64,000 nt of DNA from Fabrea salina. Its lineage: Eukaryota > Ciliophora > Heterotrichea > Heterotrichida > Fabreidae. The DNA lies in the NCBI GenBank assembly GCA_022984795.1, contig JALIHJ010000011.1, positions 248,001 through 312,000 on the forward strand, in the 5' to 3' direction. The notes under the pieces were generated by a model. It did not search any database. It saw only the letters and a list, made by a program, of their open reading frames with translations, and had not been told where the DNA came from. Position numbers and translations under genes: made by a program. The number at the start of each line of letters is the position of its first letter. Positions within the stretch are counted from its first letter, which is position 1. Shown here piece after piece: positions 32,412 through 41,221 of the stretch.

Positions 32412-33746
32412 ATGGCCGAAATTCATTTCGAGAGTCAAGTCTTATTCTTCAATTTTCTCGCCAAGTTCAGTTTAGAGGTTATGAAGAGCCAAGAGCTCCA
32501 AGGAAGCATTCTGAGGTTCTGCGAGTCTTCCAGTGGCCTTTCAGAAGTTTCTCAGCTTACAAAGCAGTTCCTAACTTCGTTTAGGAATCACTTAAATGAG
32601 TTGGCCACTCCTTCTCCTTTGCTTAGTGGCTTTCAGGAAAAAAGAACTGCTGACCCTAACCGAATTTACATGGATGGATGCTTTGACCTTATGCACTCTG
32701 GCCATTTTAACGCCCTTCGTCAGGCAAGAAAATTAGGCAAGGTCTTAGTTGTAGGGGTGCATTCTGATCTTGAGATCACTCGCAATAAAGGACCTCCAGT
32801 TATGAACGAAAGAGAAAGGTACGCGATGCTCCGTGCTTGCAAGTGGGTGGATGAAGTTGTAGAGGACGCTCCTTACTCACCTAGCATTGAGCTTCTAGAC
32901 TCGCTGAATTGCTTATACGCTGCCCATGGCGACGACCTTTCCTTGAATGAAGATGGAAACGACTGCATGTCAGTACTAAAAAAAGAAGGTAGGTGCAAAA
33001 TATTCAAGAGGACAGAGGGGATCTCTACCACCCAGTTAGTTGGCAAGTTGCTGCTCATGACTCGTGATGTTTGGGAAAAGGTTGAGAGTCCAACCACTTC
33101 TAAAGAACTCACTTTGCAAACTGAGACTTTTATCCAAGACTCCCAAACTAACCAAAAAACTCTTTTAACTACAAGTCGCCGCATTGCGGAGTTCTCAAAT
33201 GCAAGCAAACCTAAACCTGGTGACACAGTAGTTTACATTGACGGTACATTTGACCTGTTCCACATAGGACACCTAGAAACAATTAAAAAGGCTAAGGAGC
33301 TAGGCAATTACCTCATTGTAGGCGTTCACGACGACCAAACTGTCAACGAACACAAAGGGTCCAACTTCCCAATAATGTCTCTGCACGACAGAGTAATGTG
33401 CGTGTTGTCTATGAAGTACGTAGACGAAGTAGTTATGGGAGCTCCCTGGGACGTAACTCAAGACCTAATCACAGGGTTCAACATAAACATAGTGGTGCAA
33501 GGAACTGTTCGTAAAGGAAACTGTTTAAACTTCAGAAAAGGCAGCATTGAAATAACCGAAGACCCCTATAAAATACCTAAACAACTTGGAATCTACAGAG
33601 AAGTTCAAAGCACTTGCCAGCTGGACACTCGAGACATTGTTGCTAGGATAGTTGAAAACAGGTTTAAGTACTTTGCTAAATACCAAAAAACCTCTTCAAG
33701 GGAAGACAAGTACACGGAGGAACGCCACTACGTGCAAGAAGTTTAA
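32412..33746 (+). CDS. PCYT2: Ethanolamine-phosphate cytidylyltransferase, copy 2
   Basis: 444 aa, same two-domain layout. Domain 1 has MDGCFDLMHSGHFNALRQAR, with the canonical DGCFD start that copy 1 replaces by AACMD, and domain 2 has IDGTFDLFHIGHLETIKKAK. RTEGISTTQLVGKLL is kept. The N-terminal 75 residues are not conserved with copy 1. Both HxGH sites are intact, so it should be active. The head-to-head duplicate arrangement implies inverted duplication, or duplication followed by inversion. The two are more diverged than the SPFH or ALDH pairs, implying an older event. Confidence 0.95.
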   Translation: MAEIHFESQVLFFNFLAKFSLEVMKSQELQGSILRFCESSSGLSEVSQLTKQFLTSFRNHLNELATPSPLLSGFQEKRTADPNRIYMDGCFDLMHSGHFNALRQARKLGKVLVVGVHSDLEITRNKGPPVMNERERYAMLRACKWVDEVVEDAPYSPSIELLDSLNCLYAAHGDDLSLNEDGNDCMSVLKKEGRCKIFKRTEGISTTQLVGKLLLMTRDVWEKVESPTTSKELTLQTETFIQDSQTNQKTLLTTSRRIAEFSNASKPKPGDTVVYIDGTFDLFHIGHLETIKKAKELGNYLIVGVHDDQTVNEHKGSNFPIMSLHDRVMCVLSMKYVDEVVMGAPWDVTQDLITGFNINIVVQGTVRKGNCLNFRKGSIEITEDPYKIPKQLGIYREVQSTCQLDTRDIVARIVENRFKYFAKYQKTSSREDKYTEERHYVQEV

Positions 33747-33768
33747 TAACAAACGGACTTTAAGTACA

Positions 33769-34434
33769 CTATTCCTCGTTAACACTTATTTCCTGGATGT
33801 TTTCACTCTCTTCACTCTGGATTTCGTACTTGGCCTGCTTGGGCAGTTGGTTCTTTAAAAGAATAGAGTTCTGGAGTCCGTTCTCAGTGTGTTGCCTTTC
33901 TTCGAGTTCACTGGCTTCGTTCAAGTCAATGATGCTGATATCAGTTTTGCGCATATTCTTCACGAAAAAGATTAGTCTGAAGTAAATAACTGCTGTTCTG
34001 AACAACAGCAAAATCATTCCACCCAACTCGTCCAAGTCCCCAAAAAGCCCCCCTAAAATGTACCCTACAATTAAACTCACCAGCACCAAAAAAGTTACTC
34101 CCAAGTCCACCACGTTAGCCCACTCCTTGAGGAAGGTAGGCCAGTTCTGCATGTAACCTCTCCAAACTACTTCTCCTACCATCATGCAACTCAGTGCTAC
34201 TTCTATGCACAGAAAAGCTTTTTCAGTTGGATATTCTCCAAACTTCACCATTGTCCAGCCTATGCAAACTAAGCAACCTATGATTTGCAATACGTAAAAG
34301 GACTTGCAGTACCCAGAGTAATATAAGCGACTCATTTGGACTTTCCACTTGTTTTGTTGGGTTTGCAGGAGGTGTCCTGTAGATACCACGTCTCCTGAAG
34401 TATACAGCCCGTTGTTGTTTCTTTGGTCTTTCAT
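33769..34434 (-). CDS. Four-TM voltage-sensor-like protein without pore
   Basis: 221 aa with four hydrophobic segments (about 46-62, 72-91, 107-129 and 138-160) between hydrophilic ends. Segment 2 carries acidic residues (CIEVA, GEVVWR), segment 3 starts with Asp (ANVVDLGVTF), and segment 4 has spaced basic residues (R146, R153, K159, R162, K163). This is the layout of ion-channel S1-S4 voltage sensors, as in Hv1 or TMEM266, with no S5-S6 pore. The spacing of the S4 charges is not the strict every-third-residue pattern, so voltage sensing is uncertain. An acidic cytoplasmic tail follows. Confidence 0.7.
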   Translation of the reverse strand: MKDQRNNNGLYTSGDVVSTGHLLQTQQNKWKVQMSRLYYSGYCKSFYVLQIIGCLVCIGWTMVKFGEYPTEKAFLCIEVALSCMMVGEVVWRGYMQNWPTFLKEWANVVDLGVTFLVLVSLIVGYILGGLFGDLDELGGMILLLFRTAVIYFRLIFFVKNMRKTDISIIDLNEASELEERQHTENGLQNSILLKNQLPKQAKYEIQSEESENIQEISVNEE

Positions 34435-34482
34435 TTATTTAAACCAAACTTAACTTAGTAAGAACTCCGACAAAGCATAAAA

Positions 34483-35850
34483 ATGGGAAGAATCTATATG
34501 AGCAAGAACCCATTCACTCAAGAAGTCTACAAGACTTTTGAGTACGCCACCAAGAGCCAAGTAGAGGAGACGATTTCTGCCTCTCACTCAGCTTATCAAA
34601 GGTTCTCAAAGTCAAGTTTCTCAGAAAGGGGAGAAAAACTCCAGAACCTAGCCAACATTTTGAAGGAAAACAAGAATGAACTTGCTCACCTTATTGCTAC
34701 TGAAATGGGAAAACCAGTCAGCTCCGGAGTTTCTGAAATTATGAAGTGTGCTAGTTGCTGCGAGTACTACGCCCAAAATGGAGGATCTTTGCTGGCTGAC
34801 CAAACTTATGATGTCCCCAATGGGAAGTGCTATGTTAAGTACCAACCTTTGGGTCCTATTTTGTCAATCATGCCCTTCAACTTTCCTTTCTGGATGCCTT
34901 TCAAAATGTCCATTCCCCACCTGATGGCTGGAAACACTATCATTCTCAAACACACTGCTAGTGTTCCTCAGTGTGCACTCAAGATTGACGAAATTACCAC
35001 TCAGGCCGGACTTGAGCATGAGTTCAAGAACCTGTTTTTAAGTACTGACATGATGGAAGATGTTATTGGAGACCCCAGAATCAAGGGAGTAAGCTTAACT
35101 GGGTCCGTAAGTGCTGGAAAGTCTGCTGCTCGCATAGCTGCTTCCCACATGAAAAAGTTTGTTATGGAACTTGGAGGCTCAGACCCCTTCATTGTTCTTC
35201 AAGATGCTAATGTAGAAGAAGCTGTCAAAAAACTAACAGCTGCTAGGCTGCGAGTCACAGGGTGTACCTGTATCTCCCCCAAACGAGCAATCATTGCAAA
35301 GGAAGTCTATGACCAGTTTGAGTCAGCTCTGGCAAACGAAGTTGCTAAGTGGAGCTACGGAGACCCAACAGAGCAAGAAACACAACTAGGACCACTGGCT
35401 AGGGAGGACCTGGCAGACCAACTGCAGAAGCAAATAGAAGACTCTGTGGCAATGGGAGCAAGAGTAGTCTACGGAGGAGAAAGACTAGGAGCCACAATGA
35501 TCCAGCCTACTGTCTTAGCCGACGTGACTCCTGAAATGCCAGTGTTTCACACTGAAACCTTTGGGCCGCTGTTCCCCCTAATAAAGGCAGAGAACGAAAA
35601 GGATGCAATTGAAATAGCTAACAACAGCATCTACGGCCTAGGAGCAAACCTGTTCACAGGCAACAAAGAAAGGGCTGAAAGAGAAATAGCTCCCCAACTT
35701 GAGTCAGGTTTAGTTTTCATTAACGATGCTGTGACAAGCATAGTGAATGTGCCTTTTGGAGGAATCAAAAACAGTGGAATGGGAAGGGAACTCGGCGACT
35801 TAGGAATAAAAGAGTTCACAAACCCTAAAACAATATTCATTAAGGAATAA
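34483..35850 (+). CDS. YneI/Sad-type succinate-semialdehyde dehydrogenase, copy 1
   Basis: 455 aa aldehyde dehydrogenase. General base E229 is in VMELGGSDPFIVL and the nucleophile C263 in TGCTCISPKR, 34 residues apart as in the superfamily. The N-terminus (NPFTQEVYKTFEYA) and the ELGGSDPFIVL variant are typical of the bacterial YneI/Sad group, which oxidises succinic semialdehyde with NAD(P)+. The Gln usually two residues before the nucleophile is Cys here. No targeting peptide. A tandem paralogue follows after 14 bp, with two near-identical DNA patches. The bacterial flavour raises the possibility of ancient lateral acquisition. Confidence 0.93.
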   Translation: MGRIYMSKNPFTQEVYKTFEYATKSQVEETISASHSAYQRFSKSSFSERGEKLQNLANILKENKNELAHLIATEMGKPVSSGVSEIMKCASCCEYYAQNGGSLLADQTYDVPNGKCYVKYQPLGPILSIMPFNFPFWMPFKMSIPHLMAGNTIILKHTASVPQCALKIDEITTQAGLEHEFKNLFLSTDMMEDVIGDPRIKGVSLTGSVSAGKSAARIAASHMKKFVMELGGSDPFIVLQDANVEEAVKKLTAARLRVTGCTCISPKRAIIAKEVYDQFESALANEVAKWSYGDPTEQETQLGPLAREDLADQLQKQIEDSVAMGARVVYGGERLGATMIQPTVLADVTPEMPVFHTETFGPLFPLIKAENEKDAIEIANNSIYGLGANLFTGNKERAEREIAPQLESGLVFINDAVTSIVNVPFGGIKNSGMGRELGDLGIKEFTNPKTIFIKE

Positions 35851-35864
35851 GTGTAAATAGTCAA

Positions 35865-37232
35865 ATGGCAAGAGTGTTTGTTTCCAAGAACCCCTTCACT
35901 CAGCAAGTCTACAAGAACTTTGAGTTTGCAAGTTCTTCTGAAGTAGAAGCTGCTTTGACTGAGTCAGCCAACTCCTTCAAAGTGTTTTCTCAAAAGAGTT
36001 TCTCAGAAAGAGCTCAGAAACTAACTACTTTAGGGCAGATCTTGAGAGAACAGAAACAAGAACTTGCTCACCTTATGGCTATTGAAATGGGCAAGCCTCT
36101 CCAGTCTGGAATCTCAGAAGTCCTCAAGTGTGCAGAGTGCTGTGACTACTATGCCCAGAATGCTGAGAACTTGCTTTCCGATGAGAGTTTTAGTCTGCCC
36201 GACGGAAAGTGCTATGTTAAGTACCAACCTTTGGGTCCTATTTTGTCAATCATGCCCTTCAACTTTCCTTTCTGGATGCCTTTCAAAATGTCCATTCCCC
36301 ACCTGATGGCTGGAAACACTATCATTCTCAAACACGCTGAGAATCTACCCCAGTGCGCACTGAAGGTTGACGAAATCACCACTCAGGCTGGACTTGAACA
36401 CGAAGTTAAAAACTTGTTTTTAAGTATTGACCAAGTTAAACAAGTAATTGCAGACTCTAGAATTAAGGGGGTCAGTCTCACTGGCTCTGTAGGTGCTGGC
36501 AAAGCTGTAGCAAGTCTAGCTGCTTCCCACATGAAAAAGTTTGTTATGGAGCTTGGAGGCTCAGACCCCTTCATTGTTCTTCAAGATGCTGATGTTCAGA
36601 GTTCAGTGAGTGCTTTGGTAACTGCACGCTTGCAAGTCACAGGGTGTACCTGTATCTCCCCCAAACGAGCAATCATTGCAAAGGAAGTCTATGACCAGTT
36701 TGAGTCAGCTCTGGCAAACGAAGTTGCTAAGTGGAGCTACGGAGACCCAACAGAGCAAGAAACACAAATAGGACCACTGGCTAGGGAGGACCTGGCAGAC
36801 CAACTGCAGAAGCAAATAGAAGACTCTGTGGCAATGGGAGCAAGAGTAGTCTACGGAGGAGAAAGACTAGGAGCCACAATGATCCAGCCTACTGTCTTAG
36901 CCGACGTGACCCCTGAAATGCCAGCTTTTAGAACTGAGATGTTTGGTCCAGTATTTTGTTTGATAAAGTCAGAGAACGAAGAACATGCAATCCAACTAGC
37001 AAACGATACTGAATATGGACTAGGAGCAAGTATTTTTACAGGCAACAAAGAAAAGGCTGAAAGAGAAATAGCTCCAAGGATTGATTCAGGAATGTGCTTT
37101 GTGAACAGCCCTGTAAAAAGCATTGTAGAAGTTCCTTTTGGAGGAGTGAAGAACAGTGGACTTGGAAGAGAACTTGGTGGACTAGGAATAAAAGAGTTCA
37201 CAAACCCCAAAACAGTATTTATTAAGAACTAA
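35865..37232 (+). CDS. YneI/Sad-type succinate-semialdehyde dehydrogenase, copy 2
   Basis: 455 aa, exactly the length of copy 1. It has the same Glu (VMELGGSDPFIVL) and the same GCTCISPKR nucleophile region, so both should be active. The substrate-facing C-terminal part differs (PVFCLIKSENEEHAIQLAND versus PLFPLIKAENEKDAIEIANN). DNA identity is patchy: 36207-36335 equals 34825-34953, and 36635-36924 matches 35253-35542 with two differences, while flanks differ widely. The stop abuts the convergent NHE gene with no spacer. Confidence 0.93.
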   Translation: MARVFVSKNPFTQQVYKNFEFASSSEVEAALTESANSFKVFSQKSFSERAQKLTTLGQILREQKQELAHLMAIEMGKPLQSGISEVLKCAECCDYYAQNAENLLSDESFSLPDGKCYVKYQPLGPILSIMPFNFPFWMPFKMSIPHLMAGNTIILKHAENLPQCALKVDEITTQAGLEHEVKNLFLSIDQVKQVIADSRIKGVSLTGSVGAGKAVASLAASHMKKFVMELGGSDPFIVLQDADVQSSVSALVTARLQVTGCTCISPKRAIIAKEVYDQFESALANEVAKWSYGDPTEQETQIGPLAREDLADQLQKQIEDSVAMGARVVYGGERLGATMIQPTVLADVTPEMPAFRTEMFGPVFCLIKSENEEHAIQLANDTEYGLGASIFTGNKEKAEREIAPRIDSGMCFVNSPVKSIVEVPFGGVKNSGLGRELGGLGIKEFTNPKTVFIKN

Positions 37233-40193
37233 CTATAACGAATTACGAATTAGCGTGAGGTTTTGAAGAGGACCGCTGAATTGCCGTGTCCTTTTATCTG
37301 AATAAAACTTGTTTGAGCCATGGCCGAAGTCCAAGTAGTTCTTAGCAGTGAACCTATTAAGTAGCTTAGATTTGCAGTAATTACAAAAAGCAAGTCCTAA
37401 AGTCTTGCTAAGAGTAATTTGCTTTCCAAGTTCAGTGGGGAACTCCAGCAGCGCTGAAAACTCCACAACCTCCAAAAACTCATCTGTTGGGTAAACCAAA
37501 GTAGGAGATATCAAGGTATTTGACAAGTTGCCGGACAAAAGAATCCCTCCTGACTTAGCTTGTTTGAACTCGCTTACTTCGAGTAAGGTTACTTTGCTGT
37601 CTTGGACAACAGTGTAGATATACTCCTCTTTAGCTTCCTCCAGCTGAAGTACTTCTTTATAGTAAATCAAGATCTCCTCTGAAGCTTCAGTGTAGATTTC
37701 TTGGAGGAAACAAGTCTGCTGCAAAGCACTTTTAGGCAGTTCAGCTGCTACTACTATGGTTTCAGCCTTTGCTGCAGTTAAAGTAACTGGGAACTCCGGC
37801 AGTAAGTGTTGCACTCCTACAATGTTTCCTATTTTGAGCTTTTGGTTGATCCAAGCACCCTTTTCAAGAACTCTTCCTCTGAAAATCAAAAACGCGTTTT
37901 GGGTTTCTTGGCCTTCTTCAAAAAGCAAGTCTCCTGCATTGAAGGTTTTCAGCTCAGTGGCATTGCACAAATCACTGATTTGCTCTTCAGAAGCACTGGT
38001 GAAGCGGTTAGTGAGAAGTTGCTCTAAAGGAGGTAGTCGAGAAGTACTGCTGATTTTAAGCGACTTCCAAGTTTTGTCCACAGCTTCCAGCAGGTTTTCG
38101 TGTTCTATTTCTTCAATGACTCCCTGCTCAAATATTTCTTCGATGAGTTTTCTTTGGGAAAGAACTAGCATTTTGCAGGCTTGTCTGCTGTGGATGTTCG
38201 AAACTATTTCAGGGTAGGCTTCAATTATGTGGTTCTCCACAAATTCTTTGCAAAGTTTTACTTGGTTCTCGGACTCTTCCAAAATAACTGAGTAAACTTT
38301 TTGGTCTGAGTTAAGTTTCATTTCAGATATGAGTTCCCTGGCTTCTTGGTGGCACTTGATAAAAGTACTGGCTGCGTCATAAGCCTCCACTATTCTGTGG
38401 AAAATTGCCCTCCTGAAAAGCCCTCCAACTAGCTTGAACTTTGAAAGCATAAATAAAACACTCAGCCACTTAGAGTTCAGGATTTCGTACTCAAGTAGTT
38501 TCCAGTCCTCCATACTTTGGTTGACACTGTCCAGTGCCAAGTTACAAGTGTCCCTCAAAAGCACGTAAGTAGTTCCCAAGCACTGCCCTGACTCAAACTC
38601 GTGCCAGTACACTCCCTTCAGAATTGCGTAGAACCTCCTTCTGACTTCTATGAGTACTTCTTCTCTTGAGAACTCAGAGAAACTGTTGTACAGTGCCAAA
38701 AGTTCTTCAAAAGAGGCCTTGGGTTTTTCTTTAAGGATTTGCAGACCAGAAGGAGTCTTCCTCATTACGCCTTTGAGCAGCTGCATAGGACCCACCAAGT
38801 CATTGACCATTCCCCAGTTGGCAGAGTAGAACTCCTTGCTGTTTTTAAGGGACTCTAGTTTTTCAAAGGTTTCGTGAGTGATGGCAGAAGTAACTCCTAT
38901 CATCATGCTTTCTTGCACTCTAGATAGTCCTTCTAGTTTGAACTTCCTAAACAACAACTTAACTAAGTAGGTGTCTATAGATATAGTAAGTGCAGATGTT
39001 CCCAAAGCAAAAAACAAAACCAGGCTTTTGAACCTTTTGTCCAGGTGCTCATGGTGAGATGCTATCAGTGCTAGAGTTATGGATATAGTTCCCTTCAGTC
39101 CTGACAAAGTCAGTATAGCTAGCTGCTTCAAGTTCACTGCAAAAGCCTTTTTAACTGAGTAGTTCAAAACAGGGTAGTGGAGTAAAATAGAAACCCCCCT
39201 TGTTACATGCACCAAGAAAAACAACCCTATTAACTTGTAGAGGTCACCCACTTCCAAGTGCTTTTGCTCAGTAACCTGCATTCCCAGAAGCATTCCACCA
39301 ATCACAAAAACTACTCCTTCAGTGTTCTTGCCCAGTATTTCCCAAAAAGAATGCAGCTTCTCCTCCACCACTATACTCACTAGAGTTATTCCGTAAGCTG
39401 ACATAAACAACCCGAACCCCAGCACTGAAATCGCGCCTGAAAACTCAATCCCCAACCCGTCACAGATGAAAAACAACAGGTAAGAACTTGCTAGGGTTAA
39501 ACTCACTTCTCTGTAGATGTCATTAGTTATTCTGTGCAAAAGAAACCCCACAACTAAGCAAAAACAAAACCCCACTGCCAGTCCTCCCCCAACTTCGCGC
39601 AAAAACAGCACTATGCCTTCTCCAATGCCTCCCTCTGAATCCCCAGAGATCTCTTCAATCAGCACTAAGAACAAAACCAAAACAGCTGCTTCGTTCACAA
39701 GGGTCTCTCCTTCAAGCAAACTTTCAAACCTCCTTTCAGCCTTGATTTCTTTGAGTTGTGCCACCACAGCAACATGGTCAGTGGCACTTAGCACAGTTCC
39801 CATCAGCCAAACTTCTTGGAAACTGTAGTCATACCCTAGTATGAACTTTATAGCTACTGCTGTTAATAGGGAATTCACAAGTACCACTGTTGTTCCCAAG
39901 AATATGTACTGCACGAAGCGCCTTTTGAAAGTGTACCACTCAGTACCTAAAGCTGCTTCAAATATGAGCACAGGCATCACGCTTAGCAGTATGAGTTCTG
40001 GATCAAGATGATCCACCATCTCAACTGCATCTTTAAGATTGCCTAAGTAAGCTCCAAGCACCCTCAACAAAAGCCCACTTATCAAAAGCAAAGGAGCTAC
40101 TTGGAGTTTTAGCTTTTCCTTCAACGAGTAACACCCCACACAGATCAACACACACAAGTTCAGCAAAAGAATGATGTAATGCGACTCTTCCAT
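37233..40193 (-). CDS. NHE/CPA1 antiporter with cNMP-binding-like domain
   Basis: 986 aa. Residues 1-410 are a 12-13 TM Na+/H+ exchanger domain of the SOS1/sperm-NHE branch (LMGTVLSATDHVAVVAQLKEI). The cation-site pair, normally Asn-Asp, reads N167-E168 in GETLVNEAAVLVLF, and the DP of the SATDP motif is DH. The long cytoplasmic part holds helical sequence and, at about 727-830, a cyclic-nucleotide-binding-like domain (FNAGDLLFEEGQ...FLIFRGRV, IGNIVGVQHLLPE) with no evident phosphate-cassette Arg. Unlike sperm NHE there is no voltage sensor between them. It probably controls pH or Na+ across a membrane. Confidence 0.9.
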   Translation of the reverse strand: MEESHYIILLLNLCVLICVGCYSLKEKLKLQVAPLLLISGLLLRVLGAYLGNLKDAVEMVDHLDPELILLSVMPVLIFEAALGTEWYTFKRRFVQYIFLGTTVVLVNSLLTAVAIKFILGYDYSFQEVWLMGTVLSATDHVAVVAQLKEIKAERRFESLLEGETLVNEAAVLVLFLVLIEEISGDSEGGIGEGIVLFLREVGGGLAVGFCFCLVVGFLLHRITNDIYREVSLTLASSYLLFFICDGLGIEFSGAISVLGFGLFMSAYGITLVSIVVEEKLHSFWEILGKNTEGVVFVIGGMLLGMQVTEQKHLEVGDLYKLIGLFFLVHVTRGVSILLHYPVLNYSVKKAFAVNLKQLAILTLSGLKGTISITLALIASHHEHLDKRFKSLVLFFALGTSALTISIDTYLVKLLFRKFKLEGLSRVQESMMIGVTSAITHETFEKLESLKNSKEFYSANWGMVNDLVGPMQLLKGVMRKTPSGLQILKEKPKASFEELLALYNSFSEFSREEVLIEVRRRFYAILKGVYWHEFESGQCLGTTYVLLRDTCNLALDSVNQSMEDWKLLEYEILNSKWLSVLFMLSKFKLVGGLFRRAIFHRIVEAYDAASTFIKCHQEARELISEMKLNSDQKVYSVILEESENQVKLCKEFVENHIIEAYPEIVSNIHSRQACKMLVLSQRKLIEEIFEQGVIEEIEHENLLEAVDKTWKSLKISSTSRLPPLEQLLTNRFTSASEEQISDLCNATELKTFNAGDLLFEEGQETQNAFLIFRGRVLEKGAWINQKLKIGNIVGVQHLLPEFPVTLTAAKAETIVVAAELPKSALQQTCFLQEIYTEASEEILIYYKEVLQLEEAKEEYIYTVVQDSKVTLLEVSEFKQAKSGGILLSGNLSNTLISPTLVYPTDEFLEVVEFSALLEFPTELGKQITLSKTLGLAFCNYCKSKLLNRFTAKNYLDFGHGSNKFYSDKRTRQFSGPLQNLTLIRNSL

Positions 40194-40220
40194 AATTTTT
40201 GCAACACTTAAGTTATACAG

Positions 40221-40685
40221 CTAGTCCTTCAACATCAAAATAACTTTATACCTTCTTTCGTTATCAACTAAATGACAGAACTGGAACAGTTGTTTTTCGT
40301 GGACTTGGAGGCAGTTGGAGTTGTCCTCTATAGAAGGGTCTTCAAAAACCTGCGTGGTGCCTTCGTACTCCAAAGATGACTTGGCGCCATGGAGTTTGAT
40401 TTTGTAATTAACTCTTTCTGGGGCTCTGAGCAAAACTGACACTAACTCAGTGTCTTCGTCAAAATACTCTTCAAAAATGCAGCTGATTTTATTGAAGTCA
40501 AGCACTACGAATCTGAATCCGTAAGACTCAGGGTCCATCATCAACTCTAAAGCAAATTTGTTATGTTTGCAACTAGAATGTGAAAAAATCCCGTGTGAAT
40601 TAACTAAGTGCCCAGCTAGGTCTTCTGGATTCCCTTCCCACTCGCACTCTACTTCTTCTATTTCTCTGTAGTAACAGTGCACCAT
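40221..40685 (-). CDS. SINA/TRAF-like domain protein lacking RING
   Basis: 154 aa. The start (VECEWEGNPEDLAGHLVNSHG) resembles the second zinc finger of Siah (CxW.G....HL...H). The rest resembles the Siah TRAF-like substrate-binding beta sandwich (YKIKLHGAKSSLEYEG, NCLQVHEKQLFQF). Siah proteins carry an N-terminal RING, absent here: upstream 40686 onward has no RING coding in any frame I can read. It could be a substrate-binding half that competes with or recruits a ligase. Only part of the first zinc finger remains. Moderate confidence in the fold. Confidence 0.7.
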   Translation of the reverse strand: MVHCYYREIEEVECEWEGNPEDLAGHLVNSHGIFSHSSCKHNKFALELMMDPESYGFRFVVLDFNKISCIFEEYFDEDTELVSVLLRAPERVNYKIKLHGAKSSLEYEGTTQVFEDPSIEDNSNCLQVHEKQLFQFCHLVDNERRYKVILMLKD

Positions 40686-41221
40686 CTAACAGATTTTACA
40701 CATTAACTTTGTTCCTTTAATACTTACTTAGCAACTAAGAGTCTTCTTCAAACACCATCTGAGCTACTGACTTCCTTTCCGTGGAAAAGAAAACTTATGC
40801 ACTGTCGGAAACAGTTCTCTTTCGCGTTTTAGGTTTTCCTAGTTGCTAACATTCTGATGGAAGCGTTCAGATGTAAAGGCTCTTCATGCTGTTGCAACCC
40901 AAAACTTTGTGGAGCTGGGGAACTTCTTTGTGCTCTTTTTCAAAGCCACCCCCTTTCAAATAAAACTTCCTTAAAAAGGAATCTTTAGCAAAATAACTTT
41001 AACTAAAGCCTTACACATTAGTTTGAGCCAGTAACTCAAGAAGTAAGTATTGTAATAATCAGTCCAAGAGCACTACTTTAGAATACCCATCTAATCACCG
41101 CACTCAACTCTAGGCATCGTTTATTTTTCACGGGATAAAACGCTTCTGAACAGTAGTACTTTAGTTAAAAGCTTTTAACCTTCAGAAGTAGAATCATGAC
41201 TGACTCGGAAACTATAATTAA
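40686..41221. other. 536-bp spacer, longest in the window; possible structured RNA
   Basis: The two flanking genes diverge from here. No long ORF. A perfect 10-bp inverted repeat, TTAGCAACTA at 40728-40737 and TAGTTGCTAA at 40840-40849, encloses 102 bp holding a further hairpin (ACTGT-CGGAA-ACAGT, 40801-40815). The whole could fold as one stem with internal hairpins. A 43-codon Cys-rich frame (40857-40988, CKGSSCCCNPKLC) follows; I doubt it is a gene. The remainder is featureless AT-rich sequence and probably includes both promoters. Confidence 0.4.

Noticed and set aside
40857-40988. 43-codon Cys-rich ORF
   Set aside because: No homology, no start context distinct from the spacer, and short enough to occur by chance in 536 bp.
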